This document shows positions 1-12,637 of a stretch of DNA of 64,000 bases, one piece after another. Position 1 is the first letter of the stretch; the number at the start of each line of letters is the position of its first letter. The notes under the pieces are model-generated. The model worked only from the letters and a program-made list of their open reading frames with translations, was not told the DNA's origin and did no database searches. The stretch is from Mugil cephalus (taxonomy: Eukaryota; Chordata; Actinopteri; Mugiliformes; Mugilidae), in the NCBI RefSeq assembly GCF_022458985.1, contig NC_061789.1:13920357-13984356 (forward strand), given 5' to 3'. A program made the position numbers and the translations under genes.

Positions 1-3000
1 CCTGGCCTTCATTAAACTTCTCTATGGAGGATCACACTTGTCTGGTTAAACGCAGACAAACACCCCTGCAGCTGACTGCCTCCCTGCTCGTTCTTCCTCT
101 AAGTGAGTTCGGGCCACATGCCAGCAGAAAGAAGGAAACCATCTGCTATCTACTGTGATGTTGTTAGTGAGGATGCTGGTAGCTATGAAACATAATAAGC
201 CACTCACGGAGAAAGTGTAGGATCTCCTCCAATAGCGAGCATCACGATAGTACAGTTGGAAACATGCATTACAAGGGATTTGTCAAAGGTTTCCTAAGAA
301 GCTTTTGGGAAAAGTCTCTTGGAAAGGCAACATGATTAGTATTGTGTCAAATACACCTGAAGGAATCTGCTCTTTGCATAATAAGCAGATTAGTTCTGAT
401 GATGAATGAATGCCACAAGGCTAAATCTGTCTGACTGGATAAATGTTGAGGAATTAAATCATGACCTGTAGCTCCAAATGGAAACAATCTTCAGCAAACG
501 GAACAAATTACACTTACTGCTAACCACAGAGACGTCACTCCCTGCAAACCCTATTTTCTCTGTTTGGGTTTGTTTGTGCTGTTGTTTTCTTTGCGCTTTT
601 AGACACTGGGTCCAAAAATGGATGGCTGAAACGATAGAGGTCCAGTTTTACCATATGGTGAGGAGTTTTGCCGTGCCAGCGGTCCCTGTGGGGCTTCGGC
701 TGACGAAGAGGGATGTCGCCATGTTGTTTCTGGAACGATACAAACAACAGGAAGGAAGATGATGGAAACAAACTAAAACGTGGCACAATTTCATATTAAA
801 ATTTCTCTTTAAGCATCTATTAGTGGGACTGCAGAAACAGACATGCCTGTGGAAAGTTCTGTAAATTTGGCAGGAGTGTTTTCTCATTTGATGATATTTC
901 AGAGATTTCTTTCTAAACAGAATGATTGTACGAGTGTATTCTTTCCACAAAACAATGTGTTCCTGAGAAACAGCTGTTTTCTCCTGATAGTCTCAGGGTT
1001 GCTTTGTAATCAGAGTTGCCATGGATTTAATTGGACGATTTACTCCCAAAGTTTAGCTCTGTTCTGTTGTTGTGCTCAACTAGTCAACTTTACAAATCTA
1101 CATGTTGAAGGCTCACTTTTTCTTATGACCAAATCTCAGTCATGTCAGTCACAAACATTTAAACGAGCAGAAAAAATGTAAAAACACAAAAAACTCTAAA
1201 TTGCTCTTTAACATAAATAAAAACAAGTATGCAGTGAAAAGGCTAAGAGGAAGCATCTGTGATGATCACTTCTGAATGTGAACCTTATGGGTGAAAACAT
1301 GTCCCGACTCATTTTCAGCTCGCTTCCTGCATTTGAGCTGTCCATCCCACACAACTTATCACAATTCATTCCACTTAGCAGAGCGAGACGCCATTTATGC
1401 AATTATAGCTGTGGGTGAATTGGTGTTCCTCTGTGGGTCCTTATGTGCAATCAAGCTGTTTCCTTCCAAGAGAAACACTGGAGTGTGGGTCAGCAGAAAT
1501 ATTTGGCAGTGCTGTTTCTGTGGAGACAAAAACTCAGCACCCAAATGTCCAAATGTGCATGGATGGAAATCTCAAAAGTCCTAATGAAATATAGTCTTAA
1601 TAAATATAGTTGTACATATGTATATATGCCGAGAATAAAGCTTTGGGGAAGTCCACAAGTGTCTGCACTGTGTGTTTCTGATTACTTATATTTTTCAGTA
1701 TACAGACCAGTTGTGAAAGCCTGGGGGATGAAAGGTTCACTGTCTTATCAGGAATTACCTACTCATTAACCTCTAACCGAATTGGCTCGGCTCTAGCATC
1801 CCTGAGCTAGCCATCATTTAGAAATATAATTTACACAACAATGTAATAATTTCACGTGACTTTGTCCTTTAACTTGAATGTAATTAAACTATGTTGTTTT
1901 CTGGGATTCGTCTTTGAGGACAGTCTCAGAAAATCCAGTCTTTGGATATGTCATCATGCACAATAACAAATTTTCAAGACTGCTCCCAGTAAACCTTCCT
2001 TATCATTCCAAATCCCACTGTTACATTTGCAGCTCCAAAGGGATTAAGTGGAAAGATTTCAACTGATCCTCAATTAAAAGACAGACTGAAAACAACAGGC
2101 AGCTTTCTAATAAACACGCCAATGCATGTTGATACCGCTACAACTCCCACAAATGCGCACAGCACTTTTGAAGAGTCACACTGAGACATGAAACTACAAC
2201 GAACTCAAAAAAAAAAAAGTGACTGCTGCATCATATGGCTCCTAAATAGAAAACATTTTCGTGTGTGTTTGTGCTGTGAGCCAAAGAGCAATCGTTGCCA
2301 GAGTTGTTGTTGATGCAGCTTCAGTTTGTCCCGTGGGAGCCTGTCCTATCCCCCTGGATTTCTTCCCAAATGAGGTGTAAAACACACACACACACGAGCT
2401 CACACTACAGCAGATGTTTCAGAGTGGCCGTCTGCCGTCGAGCCTCTGTATTAAAACAACACCTCGGCCTCTTGTTAGGGAGCGTCGAGACAAACAAACA
2501 GACACGTCCGTCCACCTCTGAACACGCACGTCTCACTGCTGAGACACTGGCTGCACAGCTCGGCCTGAAGTGCCACACGTTTAAGATAATCAGATTAAAG
2601 TGGATCGAATCTGGAGGCCTGTCTCCACTTGAATGGACTGCTGAGAAACGACGATGGAGAGGAATGATAATGAGTCCTCATAGTTCACAGCGTTACGGTG
2701 GTGAGAGCTGAGGGCTGTGACGTCTGAGCTAAACCGCATTGAACTCCTCGAACACTAGAGTTTGATTGTGTGAACTGATGATCAATATGTGACAACAAAG
2801 AGCAACAGAAGCGTTCTTTCTCATTTCCTACTGACCGACAACCATTTGTTATTGTGTGTTAGTTAAATATATATTAAATAAATTAAATGTGACAATGATT
2901 AATGATCTTGTACTTTTTACCCGAGTGCAAACAGAAGTTTTGTGCCACCTCTTGATGCACATAAGATAGAGACACAATTGAAACATTAATGGGAAATGCA

Positions 3001-3144
3001 TCAGGTTAAAACTAGTCACAAATTAACTTTAACACAAGAGAGCTGCAACTGACACGAGCTTATTTACAGATTGTGAATTCAGAAGGATATGACGGCCACT
3101 GCCAGCCAACATACAGGCATTGCTCTTTGTTTTGTGCTTCTTAC
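1..3144 (-). other. gas7: gas7 intron (gene continues off the left edge)
   Basis: The gas7 exon at 3145-3268 ends in a donor at its left side, so this stretch is intron of a minus-strand gene whose later exons lie outside the window. I see no exon of the F-BAR part of gas7 here. The only simple feature is a short (AC)n run at 2382-2395. Open frames in this stretch, including one of 138 codons on the plus strand at 2295-2711, have no recognisable domain and no splice support. Confidence 0.6.
2382..2395. repeat. (AC)7 microsatellite
   Basis: A short perfect AC dinucleotide run inside the gas7 intron. Confidence 0.9.
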
Positions 3145-3268
3145 CTTTACTGCAGCTGTTGACGTAATACTTCAGTCCCTCAGGTGACTCGTAGCTGCTC
3201 CATCCGGGGGGGAGAGGCCGCCTGTCAGTCTCCTCTCTGGGTGCAGCAGAGTTAACAGCCACTGGCTT
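3145..3268 (-). CDS. gas7: gas7 exon encoding the first half of the WW domain (partial gene)
   Basis: A 124-nt internal exon with an AG acceptor on its right and a GTAAG donor on its left. It starts in phase 0 and ends in phase 1. It encodes a linker starting KPVAVNSAAPREE followed by LPPGWSSYESPEGLKYYVN, the N-terminal half of a WW domain with its first Trp and the YYVN strand. Growth-arrest-specific 7 has the closely similar LPPGWQSY...RRYYVN followed by ETTWERP, and its position beside the MYH cluster matches human gas7. GAS7 is an adaptor (WW plus F-BAR, with SH3 in the long isoform) that binds membranes and actin and promotes neurite outgrowth and membrane remodelling. The second WW tryptophan and the F-BAR exons must lie left of position 1. 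I found no SH3 exon upstream, which suggests a short, WW-first isoform here. Confidence 0.85.
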
Positions 3269-3859
3269 CTACAACAGAGAAAAACCCATTTCACTGCACG
3301 TGTCCTGGTATAAAATTAAAACAAGGCCTTAGAAACTTCATTGAATCAATGCTATAATTAAACTTTGCAATCATTGTATCTACAGCTACTTAATTACGCA
3401 ATAGTAGAAATAATGAACAGGTTTGTCTCCTTAATTCCAATCAACTTACAAAGTGTGTCCTAGAGGGAGCGTTCTTATCAGTAACAGCTTAGTTCACTAG
3501 ATTAATTCAGAGCACGTGCAGCTGAGTCCACAAATGAAGTAACTCCTCCACGTTGGTATTACACCATGAGCATTAACAGCTTCTGAATTCTGTGCTAATG
3601 GATAGCTGAATTTACCCTGAGTAAGGGAAGACTGAGCAAAGTCTATAATGAAATGCAACTGCTGCATCATTAAAGTTTATGTAGAGTTTCAACATCTCCA
3701 CCAGCTCGCACGCAGCAGATGCACGACAGCCTCTGCAATATGCAACGCTATCATCATCAAATTCCCATTCTGCCTTTCAGCAGCTCTGACTCGCTAAATA
3801 ACGGTGTTATTCATATGGTGAAACATGATCCACTAAATGGATAAATAGTGATAAATGCT

Positions 3860-4110
3860 CGCTCCACCTTATCGGCGGTCCCCAGGAGCCCTCGCCACAG
3901 CCGAGCCATTTCACTGGGGCTGCACTCCGAGCGCAGCGTGCTTTACAAGGCAAAAGTCGTTTTTAATCTGCAGAGATCGCCGGCTGGCTGTTCATTTTCA
4001 GACGCAGCGGCGCGCGGCGCGCTCACATCCGTCTGACGGATCTGACAGACGGACTGCCACACTTCGAGATGGCGCGCTCCGATCAGACATCTGAGGGGAG
4101 GTGGGCGGAT
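3860..4110 (-). promoter_or_regulatory. CpG-rich patch, probable gas7 promoter/5' UTR
   Basis: This stretch is visibly rich in CG dinucleotides (for example the GCGGCGCGCGGCGCGC run near 4006-4021) against AT-rich surroundings. It covers the candidate gas7 first exon and the sequence just upstream of it on the minus strand. CpG-rich patches of this size usually mark promoters. No clear TATA box is seen. Confidence 0.45.
3868..3909 (-). CDS. gas7: candidate alternative first coding exon of gas7
   Basis: On the minus strand an ATG at 3909 opens a 14-codon frame (MARLWRGLLGTADK) that ends at AAG|GTGGAG, a usable donor. Its 42 nt end in phase 0, exactly the phase at which the WW exon at 3145-3268 begins (AAG). 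The exon sits in the only GC- and CpG-rich patch of the first 12 kb, as expected of a vertebrate first exon. It would give a gas7 protein starting just before the WW linker, without SH3. This is inference: the donor is not strong, and the peptide matches nothing I can recall. Transcript data would settle it. Confidence 0.4.
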
Positions 4111-7100
4111 GCGATCGGACAGAAATATAAATGGGGAGATTAATACCGGAATGATAAAGGAGTCACATCATGTTCCTTTTGCTCACACGGGCAGCAGGGC
4201 GGAGTGGGAGGATAAAGTCGATTGATGTGTAACATTAAAGAGACTCATCGGCTCTTTTCTGCGTCTGCCTCAACTTGAGAGCAGCGTATAGATTCTGCTG
4301 CGGCTTTCTGCAGCGTTTAAGATGCTGAATTCACAGCGAGCAGATGTTTAGTGCACACGCGAGATAAGTGACATCCCTCCTGGCAGTTAACGGCGACCCA
4401 TGCGGTGTAAAGACTGTCCTCCCATAAAAACACATCCCCTGAGAAACGACCTTTCAAATAAAGAGTGCAGGGTGCTTGGGAAACACAATACCTTTCTGTG
4501 TCCTCATTCCAAAGCCAGAGTGAGATTTGAAAAACATATTTTCAAGCTTAATCGAAAACTGTAAATTAGAGACATAAGCCCACGCACATTAGACGTAAAT
4601 CTCCGGTTCAACAGCGTGCTGATGCAAACGAGTAGAACCAAAGAATCCGTGCATTGTTACCGAATGAACCCAAGATTTAAAGATAGATTCTTATCATGAT
4701 ATCAAACACTGATCTGCTTTTTGCAGCGATTTCACGCGTCCTCCGGCTGGCACGAAGAAATGTCAGCTTTTATGGAAAGCCTTTAAAAACACCACAGATC
4801 TCTAAGATATCTCTACTAAATTCCGTAACCCCCTGGGATACTTAAACCCTGAAACTAGGACTTGAACTCCACTCGTGTTAGCACAGTTTTCTCAAGAAAA
4901 AAACTGACAAGACAGGCCGTGTCAGACCTCTCATTGCTTTCCTGAGCGTGTGCTGGCTGATGAGGACTGACGGGGGAAAGGAAGACAAAGACAGCATTTA
5001 GAGCACTTTCTACCTGGAAAATGAGATTAAAGAACCTAAAATTTCTCATAGCAGTAAAAGAGAGAAGCTAATGCCGTTTTTTTTTTGGGCACCATTTCGG
5101 CAATATATTATGGAAAACTTCCCCAGGAGATATGGGGAGAAATAAGATGAAATTAGGACATCTTATCAGAAAAAGTTAGGCCAGTCATGGATCTATTTTG
5201 GGCACTTAATCTGAGCGCAGTGCAATCTTAAATTATCAAAGGGAGAAAGGCCTGCGTGTAATTTTAGGCCGCTCCGACAAAATATACATTTTTTCACATG
5301 GGTTGTTTCCGTGCCCCGAGGCAGCTACAAACCGCAGCAATTACACAAAAGAAGAGGAGGCCTTGGAGAAGAGTCAGTATCGCTTCACACAGGATGCTGA
5401 TTTAGAAAAGAAGAAAAAAGAATCACACAAAAGCAGTAGAGGGCATAGAAACAGCAGTAAGACCTTTATTCCGTCAGAGGCCTAATGAGTACATAGCTGC
5501 GTATTAGTCGGGCTGAATTTCATTCCTGTGGCATCTTTTGCAATAGCAAATTTTATGGATGTTAACATTTTACGAGATGTTTGGAAAGTGAAGGCATCAG
5601 TCGACTCTAAATTTAAGACTGACCGCGGAGCTTCAGCACGCCAGGAGGAACAATGCTCGTATTTAACGGTTATACTGACGGAAGCCACCTCAAAAGGACG
5701 CTTTTACGGCTCCGCTGCTTCCAGAGCTGGATTTTCTCAATGAGTTCCCTATAAAGGGTTAAAGCTCTGTCAGGAACGGACAAATTCATTCATAATGAAA
5801 TTATAAAGTTTAAGGCGACGCTGCCATCTTAGTGGATGTCTTTCTCTGCATAAATAGCATCTTCAGTCACTCCTTTTTGTTCTTTTTCAAGCACATTGAA
5901 CATTTAACTAGTTTGCGGTTGGAGACTTTTAAGAACGGCAGTTGTAAAATGTGCGCAGGATACGTTTTATTTTTTGGACGTAATTAGTAACACTTGAAAT
6001 AGGCAGGAAATGTGAAGAAAGAGAGCAGCTAAATAACAACTTCAGCTTGAGTATTATTTCCTGTCCATAGGACTTAAGCTCACTTAGCTTATCTGAACTA
6101 TGAATATTTATATTATATCTAACTTGAAGTGCTAATTTACAAATGAATACTTTTAAACAGGTAATTTAAATGTACTGCTAAATGAAATCTAATGCACTAC
6201 AGTGACACAAAATGTCTGCACAAAACAATGAGGAGGAAATAAATAATTCAATTCTAGCTAGCTGTGGATATCTCTCTAACTTTAGCCGCGTAGTTATTTA
6301 GCAAAGTTTTCTGTAGTAGTGTGAGATCTAGCATTTCTTTTCTGTAAACGAATAAATGAATACATCCAGATAATATTTAAAGAAGCAATCGTCTGGTTTA
6401 TCTCTGCTTTGTTCAATGCTGAGGGCGCAAACTATACACAAGTCTCACAAAATTGATCTCATTTTATCTCATACGTTAAAGTCTGCTGCATATATTATAT
6501 GTAATTATATGTAATATGTATATGTATTAAAATAAAGTTCCTACCATGCTGCTACGCTGAGCAGAAGTCAGTCGACCAGCCATTGGAAACATGAATGAAG
6601 AGACAGAAAGGATTATATGATCTCATTACTGTTCAAAATGATCCAAAGGCTGCAGGGTCACAGCTCAGGGCACAGAGGGAACAGAAAGAGACACTGAAAT
6701 TCTTTCAGACTAAGTGTATTTTCTTCCATTAAAAGGCCTGGGAGAGAGACATGCTTTTGGTGTTAATCGGCGCAAGACATTCTCTATGAGTCTTTGTTGA
6801 GCAGAAAACTCCAGCAGTTGTCAGTCTGTGTCAGGAAACACAAAAGCGAACACTGTCAGACGGAGCCGCGAAGCACTGGGACACAACAAGGACTTTTCTG
6901 TCCTGCCAGCTTGTTCTCTTCTGTTAAATTAAATTGACTCTGCATATATTGACAGCCTACTCATACTCAGTGAGCACAGTCAAGGTCTGTCTCTTTCGGG
7001 AGAATGAAGACACTTGTGGACAGTGAAGCTCAGCGCTGGCGAGATTTGAGGAAGTTTAATTTGAAATGTCCAGCTTTACAGTTTCCCTCAAAAAGAATTA

Positions 7101-8499
7101 AAAATAAAAGAATAATACTCTATCATTATTGGTCTTCTTTGCTCCTTTTCTAATGAAACTCTGTCTGATACTTGTCTTTGTTTTGCTAAAGTGCTACTAA
7201 ATTTAGCATAATGCAGCATTTGTGTGTATAACTTGTATTACAGATGTCACAAGCACCAAATTGTGGGTCAATTTAATACAGTTTAGGCGCATAATAGTCT
7301 GAGAAGTCACAAAGGAACCCAGGGTAACTTACGCAACTAAAGGCTTGTCTCACATTGGCTAATGTTAACGTTTATGAGTCCACTATCAGGAGCCCTCATC
7401 AACTATGGTGTGCATGGCAGAGTGGCTTTTCTTCAAAAAGAACATTTCTACCTGTCTGCAGTTTGCAAAACATCCTGTGGAAAAACTAAACTAATTTTAA
7501 GCAGAAATGTGGATTACTTTTACTAAGCGGCACTGTAGGTGTATCGGAGCTGTGTCCATGCTCTGTAGGGTTAACCTAACCCCTACCCTACCTAGCCAGC
7601 CCTACCTATGACTTTTTAAGTTTGTAGTTTTTTAATCCCAATAAATATCTTCCTCCATAAAACCTTTGAATGTAGTAAATATTACAATGCTTTGAGTAGT
7701 TTTGGTGCACTGTTGTCTGGTGGACACAGATGCAGGAAGCATAAACTGACCTCAAGATGTCCATTAACATAATATATAGTTACAGTACAGTATATACTCT
7801 TGTAGTGTACATGCAACTTACATTGTTTTTTAATAATTTACTCACCACATTTGTCTAATGGTTGTTGTCCCTTTCTCATTCTGTCACTGGAGAACAAAGT
7901 AGCTTCATCTAAAATAAAAGACAAAAAAGCAAGAAAAAATACATTGCTATTTTTAATACATGGCCCATGTTTTATTACAGATCAAACGAACTCAGATGTC
8001 TGACTCAAAGCCAAATCTAAAGAGATATGTCTTTTTATATGTGTTTTACATCTTCACGACACAAACGGGTGAGGTGAGGGAATTAGATCTTGCTCAGTGG
8101 TCCAACTTAAATTAAATCAGACTGCTGACTACAACGCATTGTTACGCCAGGCACCATAGACAGCAGGACGACACACAGCATTCAGCAAAGTGAATGATGA
8201 GGGTCAAAGGTCTTTTCTCTTGGGTCTATCAGGAAAATGTGCAGGAACATCACCCACTGTAATGATAAATGGAGCGCGGGTCTGTGACAGCTTTTTACCA
8301 CAAAAGAAATTGCAGGTCAGGGAAAAACAAGCAACATGGGAGATTGCATTGTTTACCACCAGCATTCAGTATCTTGACACAAATGCTCACATAAATCCAA
8401 TATATTGGAGAAAACGGATTAAGTTCACATTGCCTATGTTGACAATGTAAATCTGCAAGACGATTTACAGCCCCCGGGGCATTTACAATGCCCGTCTCA

Positions 8500-8898
8500 C
8501 CCGCAAAACCCTCTGCATTGCAGTCACAAAGCTTCCTCAGTCTACGGCCATCAGGGAGGAGACTGCAGAGACTTCAGACCAGGACCAGCAGACTGAAGGA
8601 CAGCTACATCCACCAGACACTAAATCAGGACTCTGACCCCCCCAATGCTGCCCGCCCCCCGGACATAACATGCCTCACACTTCATAAGTGACATTTATAC
8701 TGTGTATTATATTTTCATTTCATCCCTTTTTGCACAACCCATCTCAGGGATTGCCACAGCCACTTAACGTCTATTCATCATGTGCCCAAGTATTTTATTC
8801 TACTATGTTTAGATACATTTTTAGATATATAGATATCAATAGTGTGCATGCGTTGCACATATCAGAATTGACAATAAAGTTGACATTTATTTTTGACT
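8500..8898 (+). mobile_element. LINE (Rex1/L2-type) 3' fragment
   Basis: The frame at 8488-8691 reads ...SLRPSGRRLQRLQTRTSRLKDSY..., the pattern found just after the reverse transcriptase in fish Rex1/L2-like LINEs (PSGRR followed by R-T-x-R-x-K-D-S-[FY]). About 200 bp of 3' UTR follows and ends in ATTGACAATAAAGTTGAC, the typical terminus of these elements. Only the 3' end is present, as expected of a 5'-truncated retrotransposon copy. Family name is from memory of the motif, not from a search. Confidence 0.6.
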
Positions 8899-9015
8899 GA
8901 AACCAAAATCTAGGAACCAGAACCACACTTTTTATTTGGTACACAGCACATCTGTTGCATGAAATAATCAAATGTTATTGCCACACTAACACAATTTGCT
9001 GTTTTAAAACATGCT

Positions 9016-9300
9016 AGTGACATGGCTCTGATGGGTTGGTTGGTTAATCCACCACTTTGGTCCAAACTGAATGATGATATTTAGCCCTCACATCCATTCA
9101 CACTCATAGAATTAATTGTATGATATTTTTTGTTCCGCTCAATATAAATTTTAAATTTTCCCCATCATTTGGCGCAAACATTTTAGCCTAAACCAACCGT
9201 ATGCTAATTAGCGAATGTTAGCATGCTAACAAGCTAAATGAAGAAACAGAACATTTGAAATGCTAAAGATAAGCATGTTACAGTAGAGGTTTGGACACGC
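9016..9300. repeat. fish dispersed repeat (CCACTTTGGTCCA ... GCTAATTAGC family)
   Basis: Contains CCACTTTGGTCCAAACTGA followed by a stretch dense in TTAGC/GCTAA words, a combination found repeatedly in fish intergenic DNA. Part of the same pattern recurs near 44565-44720 in this window. Boundaries are approximate. Confidence 0.4.
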
Positions 9301-11547
9301 AGTGGTTTTATATTGTTTGAGTACGACTATTCATAGAAAATAAAAACACATTTACCTGCACATTGGAGAAGATGAGAGGTTAGCGAGGTTGTGATTTTCA
9401 CTGCGCCATGACTATCATCCTACAAGCTAACTATGGTGAAAGGGGATTTACCGGTTTGATATAACGTGTTAGCGTCTAGAAATACATCTTTTGAAGTTGA
9501 AGTTGGCAGCTAGAATCACAGATATACTGTGGTCACAACCCCTAATTCCCATGAGAAGATAAATTAATGCTCATCTTTGTGTAACCTTCAACCAAACCGG
9601 ATTAAAACAGTTTAACCTACCACCTGATAGGTGTAACCTATCAGAAACTTGCTTGACCAGAAACTGGAGCAATTAGTTTTGGCTAATTCGCACCTTGATG
9701 CTGGACCCACTGACAATGGAAGTGGCTTGTTACAAAATTTGTAATAATAATAAAAAAAAAACTGCTGGAATTCAATGAATACTTTTGGAAGTATTTAGCC
9801 TCATCGGGCTCCACTCTACAGCTGTTTTGGATCAGAAAATCCCTCATGAATATGAATGAATCTGTTTTGGAAAATATAAACAGCCACTCATACATAAAAA
9901 AAAAAAAAAAAAAAGGATTTCATCTCACTAATTCATGGGTATCCATGCAAAATTCCTCAATTACACAACTTTCATCCCGCATTTGTGTTTGACATTTGGA
10001 TCCCATATACCCTCTAATGACTCCAGATAACCACAAGCCAGCGTGGTCGTGACTAATCCGTGTTTTATTTTGCAGATCAGAGACGACTTTCCTTCCTCCT
10101 TCCTTACTTTACTGAATAAATCCACACACGATCAAGTTTTTAATGTGATGTTCAATCTTTAATGGTTTATAAGCTTTATGAGTGCCTCGGCGTTAAATGA
10201 GTTTTACACGCATTTTGCTGAGAAGAAAAACAAACTGATATCAGCATGCGATCGAAGTGAAACCAGATGCAATGCTGGCATCCTTTCTTTCCCTTGCCTC
10301 ACCTTGCTGTGACCTTACACACTACTGGAGTAACAATGCACATCTCACACTGGACTGTTGGACCAAATCCAGAGTCCCATTGTGAAAACAACTATATCCA
10401 CTCGGGTGGCCTTGGTGGCCTTTATGTCCACACCAGTTGCCTGCAATAATTGTCTAAAAGCAATATAATTTATCCTCTACCTTTAAAGTTCTGCCTGCTC
10501 GTGTTCGGACAATAATCGCCTCAGCCTGCTTTATCCAAGACCCCCAAAACATGCTGACTAATGAAGTTGAGCTTCCTGTACAGATAATATGAATACCCTG
10601 CTGCTTCATATCAACTCCGTTGTTTATTTTTTTAATTGGCAGGAATTGAATGAAAGCATTGGCGTTTGTTGAACTGGTGACATGAAATACAATAGAATAT
10701 ACAATAATACAATAGTAGAACAATGCACATTGCAGAAGTCTATATATATCTGTAATTATCTCTGTATTTTCATGACAACTTAAGAAACTGAGTGCATTCT
10801 GCCCTAAAGTACATTATTCGATGAGAAAGAGGCTTTGTCTCGTTGACACTTATTCTTTTAAAATACTACACAGTCACAACTTTAGGGAGCAGAGTATGTT
10901 ATTTAAACCCCCCAACAAGTGTTTAAAAAGAAAAACAGCATTGTGCAAGTGCAATCACTGACCAAATTACTTGGGAAGATGACTTAAGGTCTAACACATA
11001 AGATTTTTCTTTTTCTGTTTATTTTTAGATTAATTAGATAACAAAATACTTCCCCTGGCTATAGGTGTTAAGATTCTGTCTCTGTGGCATCAATATTCAA
11101 ATGTGAGATTTTATGATGTCAAAATCTAAATTTAACTGTGCTATATCTTGTGTTTAATCCATGATCCTTCCTTGTCCGTAATCAGCAGCAGGTCTATAAC
11201 TCTTTATTAGACAGTAAACATGGTCAGTGGATATTGCTTTTGTGTTATATTAGATGTCTGATGAGGAGTTCAGCCGGCTGCAGTGTGCAAGGATTTGGAG
11301 CAGGCTCAGGGTGCCCTGCAATAAACAACCTGCAATATTTTATCATCTGGCTTTTAACGCAGACATTTAAATTCCCTTGAAGCTTTAAAGTGCTGCTTCA
11401 GTTTCCACATAAGTAATGCTGTACATGAAAATCTAAGTTCACATTATTAAATTTGTGAAGGCAGTAAATACCCTGCAGCCACTTGGAGTCAGAAAAATTA
11501 TCTTAACTCTAAGGATAATACTCGAGCTTATGATTCTATTTTTCCAG

Positions 11548-11658
11548 ATATTAACTGCCAGAGAGGAATCAGTGCTTCTTATGGACACTCCCAAGTTTGA
11601 TAAGGTTGAGGACATGGTGGTGATGTTCAACATCAAGGAGCGATATGTAGCATGGATG
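11548..11658 (+). pseudogene. degraded myosin heavy chain exon, inverted relative to the MYH genes
   Basis: After a good acceptor (TTTTTCCAG) the plus strand reads 37 codons that align with the second coding exon of the two MYH genes in this window. Matching blocks are [11 protein letters not shown] ([11 protein letters not shown] in MYH gene 2) and [11 protein letters not shown] ([11 protein letters not shown]). The nine residues that normally separate these blocks (THLHEPAVL in gene 2) are missing as an in-frame 27-nt gap, and the donor after AWM is lost. No other MYH exon is recognisable on this strand. It is best read as a relic of an extra MYH gene, or of an inverted duplication, on the strand opposite to the live genes. 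Confidence 0.75.
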
Positions 11659-12042
11659 AGTCATACAGAATTTTTTTTTTTGTTAAAAAATGTGGGGAAA
11701 AACTGATGTGAAATTATTTAAATGATTTCTAATAATGTTTCGCAACGAGAGAGGGTTAGATTTCTTTACTTATTTGCTTTATTAGATGAAATGTGTCTTT
11801 TTGGATGACGCTGATATTCATAGTAAACCCCAACATATGAATCTGCATGTATTTTTGTCTTCTAAAGCAAACATACCTGCTCTGTGAACATCATTCAGAT
11901 TCAGCAGCTTTTTTTTTTTTAAAAAAAGACAATATCATACGAATTTTCACTCTTATCTCTCATGGGTGTCAGGGCTGTGACTACAGAATGCTGTAAAAGT
12001 GTAGCCATGGCAGCTCCTCACAATTCGTACCAAAGCACGTGG

Positions 12043-12060
12043 CGCGCCCCCTAGTGGCCG
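12043..12060 (-). promoter_or_regulatory. strong CTCF-like site
   Basis: The minus strand reads GGCCACTAGGGGGCGC, one mismatch from the canonical vertebrate CTCF core GGCCACCAGGGGGCGC. It lies between gas7 and the MYH cluster, about 0.8 kb beyond the 3' end of MYH gene 1. Confidence 0.6.
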
Positions 12061-12419
12061 GCTGTAGTATAAGTCATAATCACACCCTTCTATGTTAGCA
12101 GATGGGAAGACCAAGTCCATGTAAAAACTTTTTTCTTTTAGCCTTTTGCGTAGTTAAGATGATGCTGATGCATGTTCAAGTTTCTATTTTTCTGAGTCAA
12201 CGCGCTGAGATCACATTGTGATAGGCTCAGTCAAGAAAACACATAAAGAATGCGGTTTTACATTTTAATCTAATCTGACCATTCAAAGACACAAATATAC
12301 TTGCAACAATATTATCATCTAGAACAGGACAGCCGTTTACGATGGTTTGTTGGATCCCGTTTTCCCCTTTGTGTTGGTTTGGTGGGTCCCTACATTTAAA
12401 GTACACCCAACCTGTTTCT

Positions 12420-12438
12420 GCAGCGCCCTCTGCTGGGT
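12420..12438 (-). promoter_or_regulatory. second CTCF-like site, same orientation
   Basis: The minus strand reads CCAGCAGAGGGCGCTG, a good CTCF core with two tolerated substitutions. It is about 370 bp from the site at 12043-12060 and points the same way. Paired sites of this kind are common at insulators. Confidence 0.5.
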
Positions 12439-12620
12439 GGACACCAGTATCTACAGTTCGCCCACACGAGAAACAAGTTGCTCATTAAACAAAACTAATG
12501 TCTGTATCATAGAAGCACATGTCACAAAGTTATCAGCAACTTATGAGCTACAAATGTGTAAAATCTCAAGCGTATTACTTAAGCCGCCCTTATTATTTTT
12601 ATTGTCACCAAGTCTTTAGA

Positions 12621-12637
12621 TAAATAAATAAATAAAT
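12621..12637. repeat. (ATAA)n simple repeat
   Basis: Four tandem TAAA/AAAT units between MYH gene 1 and the CTCF-like sites. Confidence 0.8.

Larger units (their letters stand above)
4111..11547. other. intergenic region between gas7 and the myosin cluster
   Basis: No gene is supported here. Short open frames lack domains and splice context. The region holds a LINE 3' fragment (about 8500-8898), a fish dispersed repeat rich in GCTAA/TTAGC (about 9016-9300) and an A-run at 9896-9914. The part nearest gas7 (about 4.1-7 kb) is relatively free of repeats and could carry gas7 regulatory DNA, but I can point to no specific element. Confidence 0.5.

Noticed and set aside
2295-2711. 138-codon plus-strand frame in the gas7 intron
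   Set aside because: Low-complexity translation with no recognisable motif; lies in intron.
11256-11330. MSDEE... stretch as a first coding exon of the inverted MYH relic
   Set aside because: Only the first four or five residues resemble an MYH start and the rest does not align; mentioned as speculation only.
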